This document shows, piece by piece, positions 7,582-17,131 of a stretch of 64,000 nucleotides of DNA. Source of the DNA: an uncultured Collinsella sp. (GTDB lineage Bacteria > Actinomycetota > Coriobacteriia > Coriobacteriales > Coriobacteriaceae). The translations under genes were made by a program, and so were the position numbers. The notes beneath the pieces were generated by a model that searched no databases, had not been told where the DNA came from, and saw only the letters and a list, made by a program, of their open reading frames with translations. Numbering within the stretch: the stretch's first letter is position 1; each line of letters opens with the position of its first letter. The DNA lies in assembly GCA_900541715.1 (NCBI GenBank), contig UQLI01000007.1:3805-67804 (forward strand). Reading direction: 5' to 3'.

Positions 7582-9156
7582 ATGGGTAAGAAGCACGATA
7601 AGAAGACCAAGCCCGCAGTGGGCAAGACGCCCAAAGGCATGAAGGTCGATAAGGCCGTCAAAAAATTCCGCAAGCTCGAGGGCAAGCTGTGGACTCGTGA
7701 ATACCTGCTCAAGATTGCCGAGTTCGATGGCGCGACGATTGCCCCCGCCAACGGCGCCGCGGCCCGCGCCGATGCTATGGGGACCCTTGCCGGCGAACAT
7801 CACAAGCTCCTGACCAGCAAAAAGTCCGTTGAGCTCGTGCACTCTCTCGCGCGTGAGACGGTCGCGGGCGAAAAGATCGACGACCCGCAGCTGCTCGACG
7901 AGATTCGCGTGCTCGGCCGCGACCAGCGCGAGGCCGGCGCCATCCCCACCGAGGAGGCCGAGGCCTGGACCAGGCTCACCTGCGAGGCCGATGCCGTATG
8001 GCACAAAGCCAAGGCAGCCAACGACTGGGCGAGCTTTGAGCCCTATGTGGATAGAATCGTCGCCCAGCTTAAGCATCAAGCTGAGCTCATGGACCCCAAG
8101 CGTGACCCGTACGATGTATGGCTCGACCAGTACGAGCGTGGCCTTTCCACCGAGAGCTTCGACGCGTTTTGCGATGAGGTCAAGGCCACCGTCGTGCCGC
8201 TCGTGCATGCCATCGGTGAGCGCGGCCAGCAACCCGCAGCCGACTTTTTGCACGCGCATGTGCCCGAGGCTGCCCAGCGTGCCATGAGCTTTGACCTGAT
8301 GAAGCTTGTGGGCCTGGACCTGGACGACACCACGCTCGCCTTTACCGAGCATCCGTTTAGCGAAGGCTTCTCGGTGGGCGACGCGCGTATCGCCACGCAT
8401 ATCCACGAGGACGATTGCATCTCCAACGTCTACAGCATCATCCACGAGGCCGGCCACGCCATGTATGAGCTGGGCGTGAACCCCGCTTACGCGCGCACGT
8501 GTCTTGAGGGCGGTACCTCCATGGGCATCCACGAGAGCCAGAGCCGATTCTTTGAGAACACCGTGGGCCGCAGCCTCGCCTTTATGGGCCCGCTGCTCGA
8601 GGTGCTGCGCCGTCACGCGCCCGAGGTCTACGGCAACGTGGACGAGGACGCGCTCTACCACGCGGTGAACATCGCGCAGCCGTCGCTGATCCGCACCGAG
8701 GCCGACGAGCTCACCTACCCGCTGCACGTTATGGTGCGCTACGAGATTGAGCGCATGCTGTTTGCCAGCGAGGCCACGGCCAAGGATATCCCCGCGCTTT
8801 GGAACCGCTTTATGGACGAGTACCTTGGCATTCCGGTTCCCGACGACACGCATGGCTGCCTGCAGGATACGCACTGGAGCGGCGGCTCGTTTGGTTACTT
8901 CCCCACCTATGCTCTGGGCAGCGCCTACGATGCCATGTTTGTGCCGGCCATGTGCCGCGACGGTGTCGACCTTACCGGCGCCTGCGCAAGCGGCGATCTG
9001 GCGCCCGTCCGCGCCTGGCTGGGCGAGCACATTTGGCAGTGGGGCCGCGCCAAGGACGCGCCGGAACTCATCAAGGGCGCCTGCGGCATGGCGTTCGATG
9101 CCCGCTACTACTGCAGCTACCTGCAGGACAAGTTCACCACGCTCTACGAGCTGTAA
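7582..9156 (+). CDS. M32 family metallocarboxypeptidase
   Basis: This is a zinc carboxypeptidase of the Taq carboxypeptidase 1 family (M32), a cytosolic enzyme that trims C-terminal residues from peptides. The signature HEAGH (residues 288-292) and the following HESQSRFFEN segment supply the zinc ligands and catalytic Glu. The M32 hallmark sequence R-T-E-A-D-E-L-T-Y-P-L-H is present near residue 370. The start at MGKKHDKK has an AAGGA box; the longer frame upstream lacks one. The 524-residue length is close to the usual 490-510 plus a short Lys-rich N-terminal extension. It is transcribed alone, divergently from pheST and ending in a strong hairpin. Confidence 0.95.
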   Translation: MGKKHDKKTKPAVGKTPKGMKVDKAVKKFRKLEGKLWTREYLLKIAEFDGATIAPANGAAARADAMGTLAGEHHKLLTSKKSVELVHSLARETVAGEKIDDPQLLDEIRVLGRDQREAGAIPTEEAEAWTRLTCEADAVWHKAKAANDWASFEPYVDRIVAQLKHQAELMDPKRDPYDVWLDQYERGLSTESFDAFCDEVKATVVPLVHAIGERGQQPAADFLHAHVPEAAQRAMSFDLMKLVGLDLDDTTLAFTEHPFSEGFSVGDARIATHIHEDDCISNVYSIIHEAGHAMYELGVNPAYARTCLEGGTSMGIHESQSRFFENTVGRSLAFMGPLLEVLRRHAPEVYGNVDEDALYHAVNIAQPSLIRTEADELTYPLHVMVRYEIERMLFASEATAKDIPALWNRFMDEYLGIPVPDDTHGCLQDTHWSGGSFGYFPTYALGSAYDAMFVPAMCRDGVDLTGACASGDLAPVRAWLGEHIWQWGRAKDAPELIKGACGMAFDARYYCSYLQDKFTTLYEL

Positions 9157-9177
9157 AGCTTAGGCAGCACGCCAACG

Positions 9178-9217
9178 CAAAGGGGGCGCCGCGGAACCAA
9201 TCCGCGGCGCCCCCTTT
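9178..9217 (+). terminator. bidirectional terminator between the M32 peptidase and glmM
   Basis: Perfect 13-bp stem GGGGGCGCCGCGG/CCGCGGCGCCCCC with a 7-nt loop, AAA on one side and TTT on the other, so it can serve both converging genes. Confidence 0.85.
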
Positions 9218-9222
9218 CCACC

Positions 9223-9251
9223 TAGTTGTTTAAGAACGTCCCCAATGACTA
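9223..9251. repeat. GGGACGTTCTT-type intergenic repeat (single unit)
   Basis: TTTAAGAACGTCCCCAATGA here matches units at 33450-33506 and 41902-41984, bordered by TAGT/ACTA as at those sites. It lies between two convergent genes. Confidence 0.7.
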
Positions 9252-9253
9252 CC

Positions 9254-10585
9254 TCACAGAGCCTCGAGCGCGTTGGCGATGCGCTTCATGGCGGCATCGG
9301 CGGATGCTTGGTCGGGCGCCTCGGCCAGCACGCGGATAACCGACTCGGTTCCGCTCTTGCGCACGAGCACGCGGCCCTCGCCCGCCAGCGATGCCTCGGC
9401 CTCGGCGATCGCATTCTGCACGCCCATGCTATCGAGCGCGGCATCCTTGTCCGCCACACGCACGGCCACCTGCGCCTGCGGCAGCAGCTTGCACGGCGCC
9501 GTGAGCTGCGAGAGCGTCTCGCGCTCGGCGCGAATCACTTCCATCACGCGCAGCGACGTCATGATGCCGTCGCCCGTGCGCTCGATATCGCCAAAAATCG
9601 TGTGGCCCGTCTGCTCGCCGCCCAGGCTGTAACCGCCCTCGCGCATCTTGGCATACACATGACGGTCGCCCACGCCGCTGGTCACGGCACTCAGGCCGGC
9701 AAGTTCCAGCGACTTGATCAGGCCAAAGTTGCTGGCGATCGTCGGCACCACGGTACCGCCCGAAAGGCGACCGTGCTTGTTTAGATACACGCCGCACACA
9801 TACAGAATCTGGTCGCCGTCGACCACGCGGCCGCGCTCGTCCACTGCCAGGCAGCGATCGGCATCGCCATCATAGGCAAAGCCCACGTCCAGGCCCTGCT
9901 CAACCACGTGACGCTGCAGGCGCTCCATATGCGTGGAACCGCAGTCAACGTTAATGTTAAAGCCGTCGGGCGCGGCATTGATCACGCGCACGTCGGCGCC
10001 CAATGCGTCAAACACCGGTTTGGCAACCGAGGACGCCGAGCCGTTGGCACAGTCCAGGCCAATCTTGACGCCCTGCAGCGAAAAATTCGCACTCGCGATG
10101 AGCGAGGCGATGTAGCGGTTGCGGCCCTGCATGTAGTCCACCGTGGCGCCGATGTGGTTGCCCGTGGCCAGCGGCACCTCGCTCTTGCCATCGATGTAGT
10201 CCTCGATAAGCTCCAGTACGTCCTCGTCCATCTTAAAACCGTCGCTGTTGACGAGCTTAATGCCGTTATCGCAAAACGGGTTGTGGCTCGCGCTGATCAT
10301 GATGCCGCAATCGAAGCAGCCCTCCACGGTCTGATGCGCCACGCCCGGCGTCGGGATCACGTGCAGCATATAGGCGTCCGCACCGCTCGCGACCAGACCG
10401 CTCACCAGCGCCGCCTCGAACATATAACTCGAGCGACGTGTGTCCTTGCCCACGATAACGCGCGCCTTAGCACTGCGGTTGGTGCCGTAATACCAGCCCA
10501 CAAAACGGCCAATCTTATAAGCGTGCTCTACCGTCAGCCCAACGTTGGCCTCACCGCGAAAGCCGTCGGTGCCAAAGTACTTCAT
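9254..10585 (-). CDS. glmM: phosphoglucosamine mutase
   Basis: GlmM converts glucosamine-6-phosphate to glucosamine-1-phosphate on the route to UDP-GlcNAc and peptidoglycan. The N-terminus MKYFGTDGFRG and the active-site loop ISASHNP (Ser100 is the phosphoserine) are diagnostic. A metal-binding DGDADRC loop, a sugar-binding GGEQTGH loop and the C-terminal phosphate-binding RKSGTESVIRVLAEA segment follow in order. The length of 443 residues is normal. The start has AAGGAG 7 bp upstream. It is downstream of, but separated by a terminator from, the DUF4012 gene. Confidence 0.96.
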   Translation of the reverse strand: MKYFGTDGFRGEANVGLTVEHAYKIGRFVGWYYGTNRSAKARVIVGKDTRRSSYMFEAALVSGLVASGADAYMLHVIPTPGVAHQTVEGCFDCGIMISASHNPFCDNGIKLVNSDGFKMDEDVLELIEDYIDGKSEVPLATGNHIGATVDYMQGRNRYIASLIASANFSLQGVKIGLDCANGSASSVAKPVFDALGADVRVINAAPDGFNINVDCGSTHMERLQRHVVEQGLDVGFAYDGDADRCLAVDERGRVVDGDQILYVCGVYLNKHGRLSGGTVVPTIASNFGLIKSLELAGLSAVTSGVGDRHVYAKMREGGYSLGGEQTGHTIFGDIERTGDGIMTSLRVMEVIRAERETLSQLTAPCKLLPQAQVAVRVADKDAALDSMGVQNAIAEAEASLAGEGRVLVRKSGTESVIRVLAEAPDQASADAAMKRIANALEAL

Positions 10586-10597
10586 GCGCTCTCCTTA

Positions 10598-10632
10598 CAA
10601 AATAGGGGCGGACAGATTGCCTGTCCGCCCCA
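10598..10632 (-). terminator. terminator after the DUF4012 gene
   Basis: Perfect 11-bp stem GGGGCGGACAG/CTGTCCGCCCC with a 5-nt loop; on the minus strand it is followed by TATTTTG. It separates the DUF4012 gene from glmM. Confidence 0.8.
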
Positions 10633-10668
10633 AAATGGTACTCGATTATCTGCGCTACCAGAAAAACC

Positions 10669-12981
10669 CTACGCCGACGCGCTGTCGCGAGCCGCCTGGC
10701 ATGTAGGGGTCTGACGCAGCGTAAGAGGCTTGTCCCCCGCCTCGGCCGACGTGGTCAGCGTATACGTGATCGTCGTCGTCTCGCCAGCATGCAGGTCAAC
10801 GGTGCCCGAATAGAAGGGGATTCCATGCCACGTAGCGGCACCAAGACCAAACTGGGTACCCTCAACCGTAAGGTCACTGATGTTGCCACCCGTCGGGGCA
10901 AACAACGAGACATTCAGACGCTCGTCGTCACGCGCGGCATCGGGCGCGCTCGCCGCAACGTAGTCGGGCAGCTTGCCAGCCTCCTCCTGCGTCATGATGT
11001 TCGTCAGGGTAACGGTGATGCGATAGGAGCACGTGCCGTCGCCGTTCTTCACGCCCTGACCAATCTGAGTGTCGGCGTTCAGATACCAGTCGAGCTTGGA
11101 GAAGCTCAGGTTGTTAAAGTAAACGCCGGCAACGGGATCGGCACTCGGATCATCCGGATCGGGCAGCGAAGCGTCAATGCCCGTCTCTTTGATGGCATTC
11201 TGCTCATCATCGTTTCTCATCCACGCGATCAGGCGGCCCTCTTCGGCACCGCGCTCAACGGCGCTGACAAGCTTCGTAACATCGACATCGCCGATACCGC
11301 CAAGGACCTTGTCGAAGGCAGCGCTGGCGACGGATGCAAAGATGCCGTCCGACTCCTCGACCGGATAGTTCCAGTACACATCGTGCATGAGGACCTTTGC
11401 GGCGTTGGTGCCGTCGACAACCGTTCCGTCGGGCAGTGACACGTTACCGACCAGGCCCAGCAGATACTGCAGGAACACCGGGTCGATACCGATGACGCCA
11501 TCAACGTCCTGTCCATACTGGGACTTCCACAGCGCGGCGACACGCTGCGAGTTGCGGGGCCAATCAGGCGAATAGGTATTGCCCGAGTTGTACAGGTTGC
11601 TGTGGTTGCCGAACAGCGCCTCATCCTCTTCGTCGACGCTCTCGACCGCCTCATCCTCGCTGAGTCCAATGCGGGGAACAAACTCGCCAATCGACATCTG
11701 ACCGTCGGTGACCGAAATCAGGCCCTGCGAACCGCCAAAGCCGCCGCAGGCACGAATCTCGACGTTGTTCATGGCGTGCATAAGGTAGTTGCGCGTCTGG
11801 CCGTTGGCGCCGAGCATCTGGGGAAGGACGGGGGCGACCTTCTCCGCCGCGTCAACCGCGCCGTTGAGGGTGGCAAAGCCGTCCTTGGCCTTATCGACCA
11901 GCTCGGTCACCTGGGAAATATGAGTATCGCCAATGCCCTGGACCTTCTCGTTGGCGCTCTTGAACACCTTCGAGCTGCTGGAAAGCGAATCGGCGACCGC
12001 CTGCAGCGCGGACACGTTAATCATGCCGTCCTGGAACAGCTTGCCGGGCGTAGCCTGCGAAAGGTTATCGGCCATGGGAACCAGCGCATTGCTCGAGACA
12101 TCGGACAGGGCGTCAATCATGGTGCGGGCCGCATTGATATCGCTGCCATACACCGGGATAAACGAAGCCGCCGTCCACAGCGGGCTCGAGGTCTCCGCCT
12201 TCATGCTGTTACAGAGCTCATCGATCTTCTTCGCGTCGTCAGGCAGCGTCGAAAAATCGCCCGACGTGACCTTGTCCTTAAGGCCACCGACGATCTCGAC
12301 AGCCTCCTTCGCTTCGCTCTTTACGGTCTTTGCCGAGTTAAGCAGCATAAAGCCGCTTGCGCCAAGCGCAACGAGAAGCACCGCGACTACAGCGGCAATA
12401 ATGGCGCCGGTGTGACGCTTTTTGCGCTCGCCCTTGCGATGGCGATGACGGACCAGACCGTCAGAGGTCGAACTCGACGAAGCGTCGCTACCGTAGTTCA
12501 AGCCAAAATCGTAATAATCTTCCTTGGAACCCGAGCCCGCAAACTCGGCACCGCTATCATCCAGGCGGGCGAACGTGCCAGTCTCGGAGGCGCCGGTGTA
12601 GATCGTGCCAAGGTTACCCGTAAGCCCCGCGCCACCGGCAGAGGGAGTATTGTTGTCGGCCTTGCCGGCATTAACGTTGCCGGCGGCATTCGCGGCGTTG
12701 GCAGCACCTGCGTTGTTCGCAGGTACCGAAGGAGCCCCGCTCGGCTGCGACGCGGAGGTTGCACCGCCCGCAAAGACATTCCCTCTTGCACGGCCGGTCT
12801 TTTTTGCCTTTTGAGACTGCTCGTACAGAGCGGTAAACATCGCCGTCTCGCCCGGGGACACGCGCTTACCGGAGCCGCCCTGTCCAGCGTCGCCCGGCGT
12901 GCCGGCCTTACCAGCCCCGTTCGGACGCGGCGGAACTGCAGGACGGCCGCTATCGCTGCCCTTAAAGTGATTACCAGCCAT
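10669..12981 (-). CDS. DUF4012-family membrane-anchored extracytoplasmic protein
   Basis: The 770-residue protein starts at MAGNHFKGS, where GAGGA sits 7 bp upstream. Residues about 1-190 are cytoplasmic and of low complexity (Gly/Asn/Ala-rich, with NNAGAANAANAAG). A basic stretch RHRHRKGERKKRHTG then precedes a single membrane helix (IIAAVVAVLLVALGASGFMLL). The rest is extracytoplasmic and contains the DUF4012 core, including NYLMHAMNNVEIRACGGFGG and repeated hydrophobic blocks. DUF4012 proteins are common in actinobacteria next to cell-wall or exopolysaccharide genes, but their role is not established. The promoter region shows nothing distinctive. Confidence 0.85.
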   Translation of the reverse strand: MAGNHFKGSDSGRPAVPPRPNGAGKAGTPGDAGQGGSGKRVSPGETAMFTALYEQSQKAKKTGRARGNVFAGGATSASQPSGAPSVPANNAGAANAANAAGNVNAGKADNNTPSAGGAGLTGNLGTIYTGASETGTFARLDDSGAEFAGSGSKEDYYDFGLNYGSDASSSSTSDGLVRHRHRKGERKKRHTGAIIAAVVAVLLVALGASGFMLLNSAKTVKSEAKEAVEIVGGLKDKVTSGDFSTLPDDAKKIDELCNSMKAETSSPLWTAASFIPVYGSDINAARTMIDALSDVSSNALVPMADNLSQATPGKLFQDGMINVSALQAVADSLSSSSKVFKSANEKVQGIGDTHISQVTELVDKAKDGFATLNGAVDAAEKVAPVLPQMLGANGQTRNYLMHAMNNVEIRACGGFGGSQGLISVTDGQMSIGEFVPRIGLSEDEAVESVDEEDEALFGNHSNLYNSGNTYSPDWPRNSQRVAALWKSQYGQDVDGVIGIDPVFLQYLLGLVGNVSLPDGTVVDGTNAAKVLMHDVYWNYPVEESDGIFASVASAAFDKVLGGIGDVDVTKLVSAVERGAEEGRLIAWMRNDDEQNAIKETGIDASLPDPDDPSADPVAGVYFNNLSFSKLDWYLNADTQIGQGVKNGDGTCSYRITVTLTNIMTQEEAGKLPDYVAASAPDAARDDERLNVSLFAPTGGNISDLTVEGTQFGLGAATWHGIPFYSGTVDLHAGETTTITYTLTTSAEAGDKPLTLRQTPTCQAARDSASA

Positions 12982-13130
12982 AAAGAAATCCTCGCAATTG
13001 AGTCGCAATGAAAAAGTCCATAACGTTACTAGTTTATGGCATTTTGAGCATCGACAGCTAAACTCCAGACACGGACATCAATTGGCGAAAATGCGGCACA
13101 ACACCTTTTCTGTCTTGGCGGCGGCGTCAA

Positions 13131-14153
13131 CTACACCGTGAGGAACATCATCACGATGATCATGGCAAAGCCGATAAGGTCGGTCGGCAAAAACACCGTG
13201 CCCAGCATAACGGCGCTGGTGATGGTCGCCGAAACCGGCTCCACAGTTCCGATGAGGCTCGCACGCACCGAGCCGATGTCCTTAACGCCCTGCATATAGA
13301 GCATGTAAGCAAAAAACGAGCCGATAACCACGAACACCGCGAGCGCCTCGATACCGGCGGCATCGAGCGCCGGCATATGCGCCCAGGGCTGCACGAAGAC
13401 ACATGAGACCACGCCCGCCGTGAGCATTGCCGAGCCCGTGACGATGGGGCTACCGTATTCGGGCAGGATCTTGGCGGGAATCACCGCCATACACGCGGCG
13501 CTGACCGCACACATAAGACCTGCTGCCAGGCCAAGCGTCGAGATATTCAGGCTGGTGGGGTCGCCGCCGGTGGCGATTAAAAAGGTTCCACCCAGAGCCA
13601 GGCCAATGCCGACGACTTCGCGAGTACGCGGCATGCGGCGATCGGTCACGCAGGCGTAGCCCATGATGATAACGAGCTGCAGGCACTGGAGCACCGTCGC
13701 GGTTCCGGCGTTCGTCAGGCGCACGGCCGAAAGATAGCAAAACTGGTTGAACAGCAGGCCAAAGGCGGTAAAGAGCAGCAGCTGCTTGCGATCGGCGGGT
13801 GTGGTCCAGAGCTTAATCAGGCGCTCGCGGTCGCGCGTAACAACCACGGCCATAAAGAGTAGACCGGCGAGAATCTGACGCACGCTCATAAGCCACAAGG
13901 TGTCGACGTGGTAGATATCGAACAGAAAGCTCGCGCTGGTGCCCGAGAAGCCCCAAAACGAACCGCCCACCAGTGTAGCCAAGACGCCCGTGATCATCTT
14001 GCGCGACGACGCATCGTTAAGGCGGTCGCGCCAGGCGCGACGGGTGTTGCGGCTGAGCTCGTCGGTGCCCTCGGGCACATCAATGTTCGATATATCGGTC
14101 ATCGGCACCGAAGCCCCTGCGCCTTCGACCTGCTCGACACACTCTTTGCTCAT
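13131..14153 (-). CDS. DMT-superfamily (EamA) transporter
   Basis: A 340-residue protein with about ten hydrophobic helices in two EamA repeats (about 50-180 and 200-335), the layout of drug/metabolite exporters. Typical pieces are GGSFWGFSGTSASFLFD in helix 1 and FFAYMLYMQGVKDIGSVRASL near helix 9. An unusual hydrophilic N-terminus of about 45 residues precedes the first helix. The substrate cannot be read from the sequence. The start has GGGAGTGG just upstream. It precedes the DUF4012 gene on the same strand by 149 bp. A second, less similar EamA protein is at 40716-41798. Confidence 0.88.
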   Translation of the reverse strand: MSKECVEQVEGAGASVPMTDISNIDVPEGTDELSRNTRRAWRDRLNDASSRKMITGVLATLVGGSFWGFSGTSASFLFDIYHVDTLWLMSVRQILAGLLFMAVVVTRDRERLIKLWTTPADRKQLLLFTAFGLLFNQFCYLSAVRLTNAGTATVLQCLQLVIIMGYACVTDRRMPRTREVVGIGLALGGTFLIATGGDPTSLNISTLGLAAGLMCAVSAACMAVIPAKILPEYGSPIVTGSAMLTAGVVSCVFVQPWAHMPALDAAGIEALAVFVVIGSFFAYMLYMQGVKDIGSVRASLIGTVEPVSATITSAVMLGTVFLPTDLIGFAMIIVMMFLTV

Positions 14154-14384
14154 TCCACTCCCCCGAAACAGCCTAGAAACAATTCGGCTTACCTTACCAC
14201 GGCGAAGTCACCAGCTGGAGGCTTGTCCGCTTATCGGTAGGACAATTCCGCAGGCGTCTTTCCATAGCTCGATACCGCAATGGCCTTGCATTATGCGACA
14301 GCCAAATCGCGGCAGCAGGCTCTTTTGAAATGGATATGACAAAGCCCCCGAATTCCACAATGTAAGCGATTTTTAAAAATGTTC

Positions 14385-14413
14385 TTGCCACCGAGTTCAG
14401 GCTCCGTTATATT
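14385..14413 (+). promoter_or_regulatory. promoter of tRNA-Val
   Basis: TTGCCA (14385-14390) and TATATT (14408-14413) are 17 bp apart and lie 30 bp before the tRNA. The rest of 14154-14384 shows no convincing gene. Confidence 0.75.
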
Positions 14414-14442
14414 ATCCCTTGCGCGCTTGCGCACCCTTGATC

Positions 14443-14517
14443 GGGCGTTTAGCTCAGGGGGAGAGCGCTTCCCTGACACGGAAGAGGTCAGAAGTTCAAA
14501 TCTTCTAACGCCCACCA
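14443..14517 (+). tRNA. tRNA-Val (GAC)
   Basis: A full cloverleaf can be folded: acceptor GGGCGTT/AACGCCC, D stem GCTC/GAGC, anticodon stem CTTCC/GGAAG with loop CTGACAC (anticodon GAC), T stem AGAAG/CTTCT with TTCAAAT loop, and an encoded CCA end. The accessory block with the restriction-modification genes begins immediately downstream, but no integrase or duplicated tRNA end was found. Confidence 0.97.
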
Positions 14518-14743
14518 AATGTTCGCAGCTCAGAGGCTATGTCCTCTGGTCTGTTTTGTTTTATGTCGCCAAATCCGCTGGCAGCTCCAACCGCCCAACT
14601 AGCCAAAAGCCGACCATCTACTTGCCGATCTATTCATCGGCATAACCAACCAGTCCGCACCGCGGCTTCTCGGCAAAACGCCACAGCGTCCACACCCTGC
14701 GGTATCCTTGAGCCACTTACACCTGCAGCACCAAGGAGCCACC

Positions 14744-15430
14744 ATGCGCACCGAGCTCGATGTCCCCTTTTCGCACAAAGAAGAAGCCAAGGCGCTGGGC
14801 GCCAAATGGGACCGGACCAAGAAGATCTGGTATGTACCCAGCGGCGTTAACCCCGAGCCCTTTGCCGAGTGGCTGCCCGGTGTTGACCGATCCGACCCCT
14901 CAGCGCCGTATATATATCTAGTACTGGGCAAGCGCGAGTGCTGGAAGTGTCACAAAGAGACCTCGGTCGCGGCCTTCGGCATTCCCTATCGAACCGATAA
15001 CGACGAGAGCATCGCCATCGCTCACGCGCCCAACGAAGCCGGGCACATTGCCATCGACACGGCCAACGCCAACGCACTCGCCATCGTGCCCGCTCTTGGC
15101 TGCGTGCCGGGCGAGATCCGCGACTACCTTCTTAAGCGCTGCGGCTACAAGCCCGTAGGCGCGCGAGCCTCCAAAGCCCCGTCGCTCGGCAACACGTGCA
15201 CCAGTTGCGACGCGCTGCAAGGCAGCCGCTATCTGTTCGAGGAGCCCTCGTCCCCGTTTGCCCTCACTGCCATCAACAAGCTGCCGGCACTGGAGTTTAT
15301 ACGCGTCGAAGTTGCCGGCGTCTTTGGCGTCCCGGCCACGCGTACCGACTTTGACCAGGCGCTCTTTACCTGGGCACGCGACCATCACGCCGAGTTCCAT
15401 AAGCAGCTTGGTGAGGGGATTTATTTGTAG
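14744..15430 (+). CDS. DUF5710 domain protein with a four-cysteine zinc-binding pattern
   Basis: The first 45 residues (TELDVPFSHKEEAKALGAKW, then DRTKKIWYVP) are a clear DUF5710 domain, a small module often found in plasmid primases and other DNA-processing proteins. The rest is unrecognised. Two cysteine pairs, CWKC (about residue 65) and CTSC (about residue 160), could bind one zinc ion. The start at MRTELDVPF has AAGGAG 7 bp upstream; an upstream in-frame ATG lacks one. Length is 228 residues. It is between tRNA-Val and the restriction gene, convergent with the latter. A nucleic-acid role is plausible but not demonstrated. Confidence 0.75.
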   Translation: MRTELDVPFSHKEEAKALGAKWDRTKKIWYVPSGVNPEPFAEWLPGVDRSDPSAPYIYLVLGKRECWKCHKETSVAAFGIPYRTDNDESIAIAHAPNEAGHIAIDTANANALAIVPALGCVPGEIRDYLLKRCGYKPVGARASKAPSLGNTCTSCDALQGSRYLFEEPSSPFALTAINKLPALEFIRVEVAGVFGVPATRTDFDQALFTWARDHHAEFHKQLGEGIYL

Positions 15431-15485
15431 GGGCAACATCGAGGTATCGAGGAGCAGGGGTTGATTGTTAAATAATCTCGAAACG

Positions 15486-16991
15486 CTACAGCCCCAGAAT
15501 ATGCTCCAGGTAGCCCTTGTTGAACCAGAACGATTGCTTCGTCATCCAGCGCCCGTCGGGCAGTTCGTAAGCATTCCTTGCGATGTCACCGATCTCTGTT
15601 CCATCGGCAAACTTGTAAGCCGCTTTTGACGTATGCGGGCGAACGTGAACAATTGGATTGTCCGCCATACCGGGCAGATTGTTAGTCACTTTGAGCTTTC
15701 CGCTCGCATCCCGATACGGATTGAGCTCAACGCCCTCACGTATTACCTTTCGCGTCTCATCCCAACAAGCTTTCGCTGGGCCTTCGATTTCGTTTTCTCC
15801 CATTGCCCAGAACAAACAACGATCGAGACGCAGCACGCCATCGTGGTCCTCACGGAACACAACGAAGAAAAAGCGATTGGTCTCAAGGCACGCATGAAGA
15901 GGCGACGTCTCCCAGTCTTCTTCAATCAAACGCTTGAACTCAAACGGTGGGAACGACATAGCCTGTTCGATGTGCCCCCTGTTGTTAACTCGAACAGTTC
16001 GGACGGAAATGCCTGCCTTGACGAATTCCTCGGCAGCATTGTTTTTGATTCCGAGCATACGATAAACGAGCGTTGTCCACTGCGCCTTATTGCCCGTGTA
16101 CTCCAGTCCATACTGTTCGGCAATTTGACGATCGGTCTCACCGTAATGGCGCTCGATAAGTCCAGTTACGTAACTTTCGAAATCGATAGACTTGCCATCG
16201 TCCTGAACAATGCTCTCCCCGACTCGCGGAGCACCGAGGACATAAGTATGGAGCACATAGTCCATATACGAGCGCTTGAGGGAAAAGGCGCGACGCTTTG
16301 CGCGATGGCGCTCAATCTCGCCCGTATCGGTATTGAAGTATTCATAATACTGGTCCGCCCACATCGTGGCCTCAGTTGCGCCCTTCGTGCAAGCACCCAG
16401 ATAAGTCGTCATGCCTTCTGAAAGCTCGTCCGCACGGCCATCCTGAATATAGGAAATGATCTTCTCGTAGTCGGCGCGAATGATTTTCATGTCCTCTTCG
16501 GGCAGACGAACCATGACCGCACGCTCAATGCGTTGGTCGTATTTATCGATGGAACGATCTCGGCCGTAGTAAATCAACAGGATATTGCTGAGCTTGGTCT
16601 TGAGGTGAGAACTGTCGTAGTCGAGCGAAACAGGTCGGTCATAAGGAATCATGGTCAGGACAAGGCGCTCGCCAGCAGACTTCCGGCCGTTCTTGAGCAC
16701 ATCAAAACACGTTGCCTTGAGCTCAACGCCCGCCTCGGGAAAGTCGGGGCGATTGTCACTATTGGCCTTGTAGCCAAAGTAACGTTCTTCGATAAGAGTG
16801 CCCATACCGCCTTTGTACTTCTTGGAGCCAAAGTCCTTGGGCGCACTCTCCCCCTCCGGAGCAATACCGAGCTCGAGAATATCGCGGAACGTCATGCCAT
16901 CGAGATTGGCAGCATAGCGCTCAATACTTGAGGGGTCAGAAAAATCAGTATCGTCAAGCATGCGCTTGAAATCGAGGCGCTTCTTAGACAC
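15486..16991 (-). CDS. Sau3AI/MutH-family type II restriction endonuclease
   Basis: The protein (501 residues) has the Sau3AI layout: two MutH-like halves, the first catalytic. The catalytic core shows FPEAGVELKAT, the D...E-x-K pattern of MutH/Sau3AI nucleases, preceded by GTLIEERYFGYKANSDNRPD. Sau3AI itself is about 490 residues and cuts at GATC. A divergent cytosine methyltransferase gene 140 bp away completes the pair. The GTG start has GGAGG 6 bp upstream. The DNA of this gene is visibly less GC-rich than flanking housekeeping genes, which suggests acquisition by transfer. Cleavage at GATC is inferred from family only. Confidence 0.85.
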   Translation of the reverse strand: MSKKRLDFKRMLDDTDFSDPSSIERYAANLDGMTFRDILELGIAPEGESAPKDFGSKKYKGGMGTLIEERYFGYKANSDNRPDFPEAGVELKATCFDVLKNGRKSAGERLVLTMIPYDRPVSLDYDSSHLKTKLSNILLIYYGRDRSIDKYDQRIERAVMVRLPEEDMKIIRADYEKIISYIQDGRADELSEGMTTYLGACTKGATEATMWADQYYEYFNTDTGEIERHRAKRRAFSLKRSYMDYVLHTYVLGAPRVGESIVQDDGKSIDFESYVTGLIERHYGETDRQIAEQYGLEYTGNKAQWTTLVYRMLGIKNNAAEEFVKAGISVRTVRVNNRGHIEQAMSFPPFEFKRLIEEDWETSPLHACLETNRFFFVVFREDHDGVLRLDRCLFWAMGENEIEGPAKACWDETRKVIREGVELNPYRDASGKLKVTNNLPGMADNPIVHVRPHTSKAAYKFADGTEIGDIARNAYELPDGRWMTKQSFWFNKGYLEHILGL

Positions 16992-17131
16992 GGGATACCT
17001 CCGAAACTCGCAACTAACCTCATGGTAGTTCAGAGCAACTACTAACGCCCAGAAAATTGAGGTCTTGATTGTCCCCTCGATCGGTTATTGTTGTGACCAC
17101 CATAACCGGACACAGCAGCGATTGGAGAAAC

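Noticed and set aside
7438..9030. Minus-strand open frame of 530 codons
   Set aside because: It is antisense to the M32 carboxypeptidase, which has an intact HEAGH motif and ribosome site.
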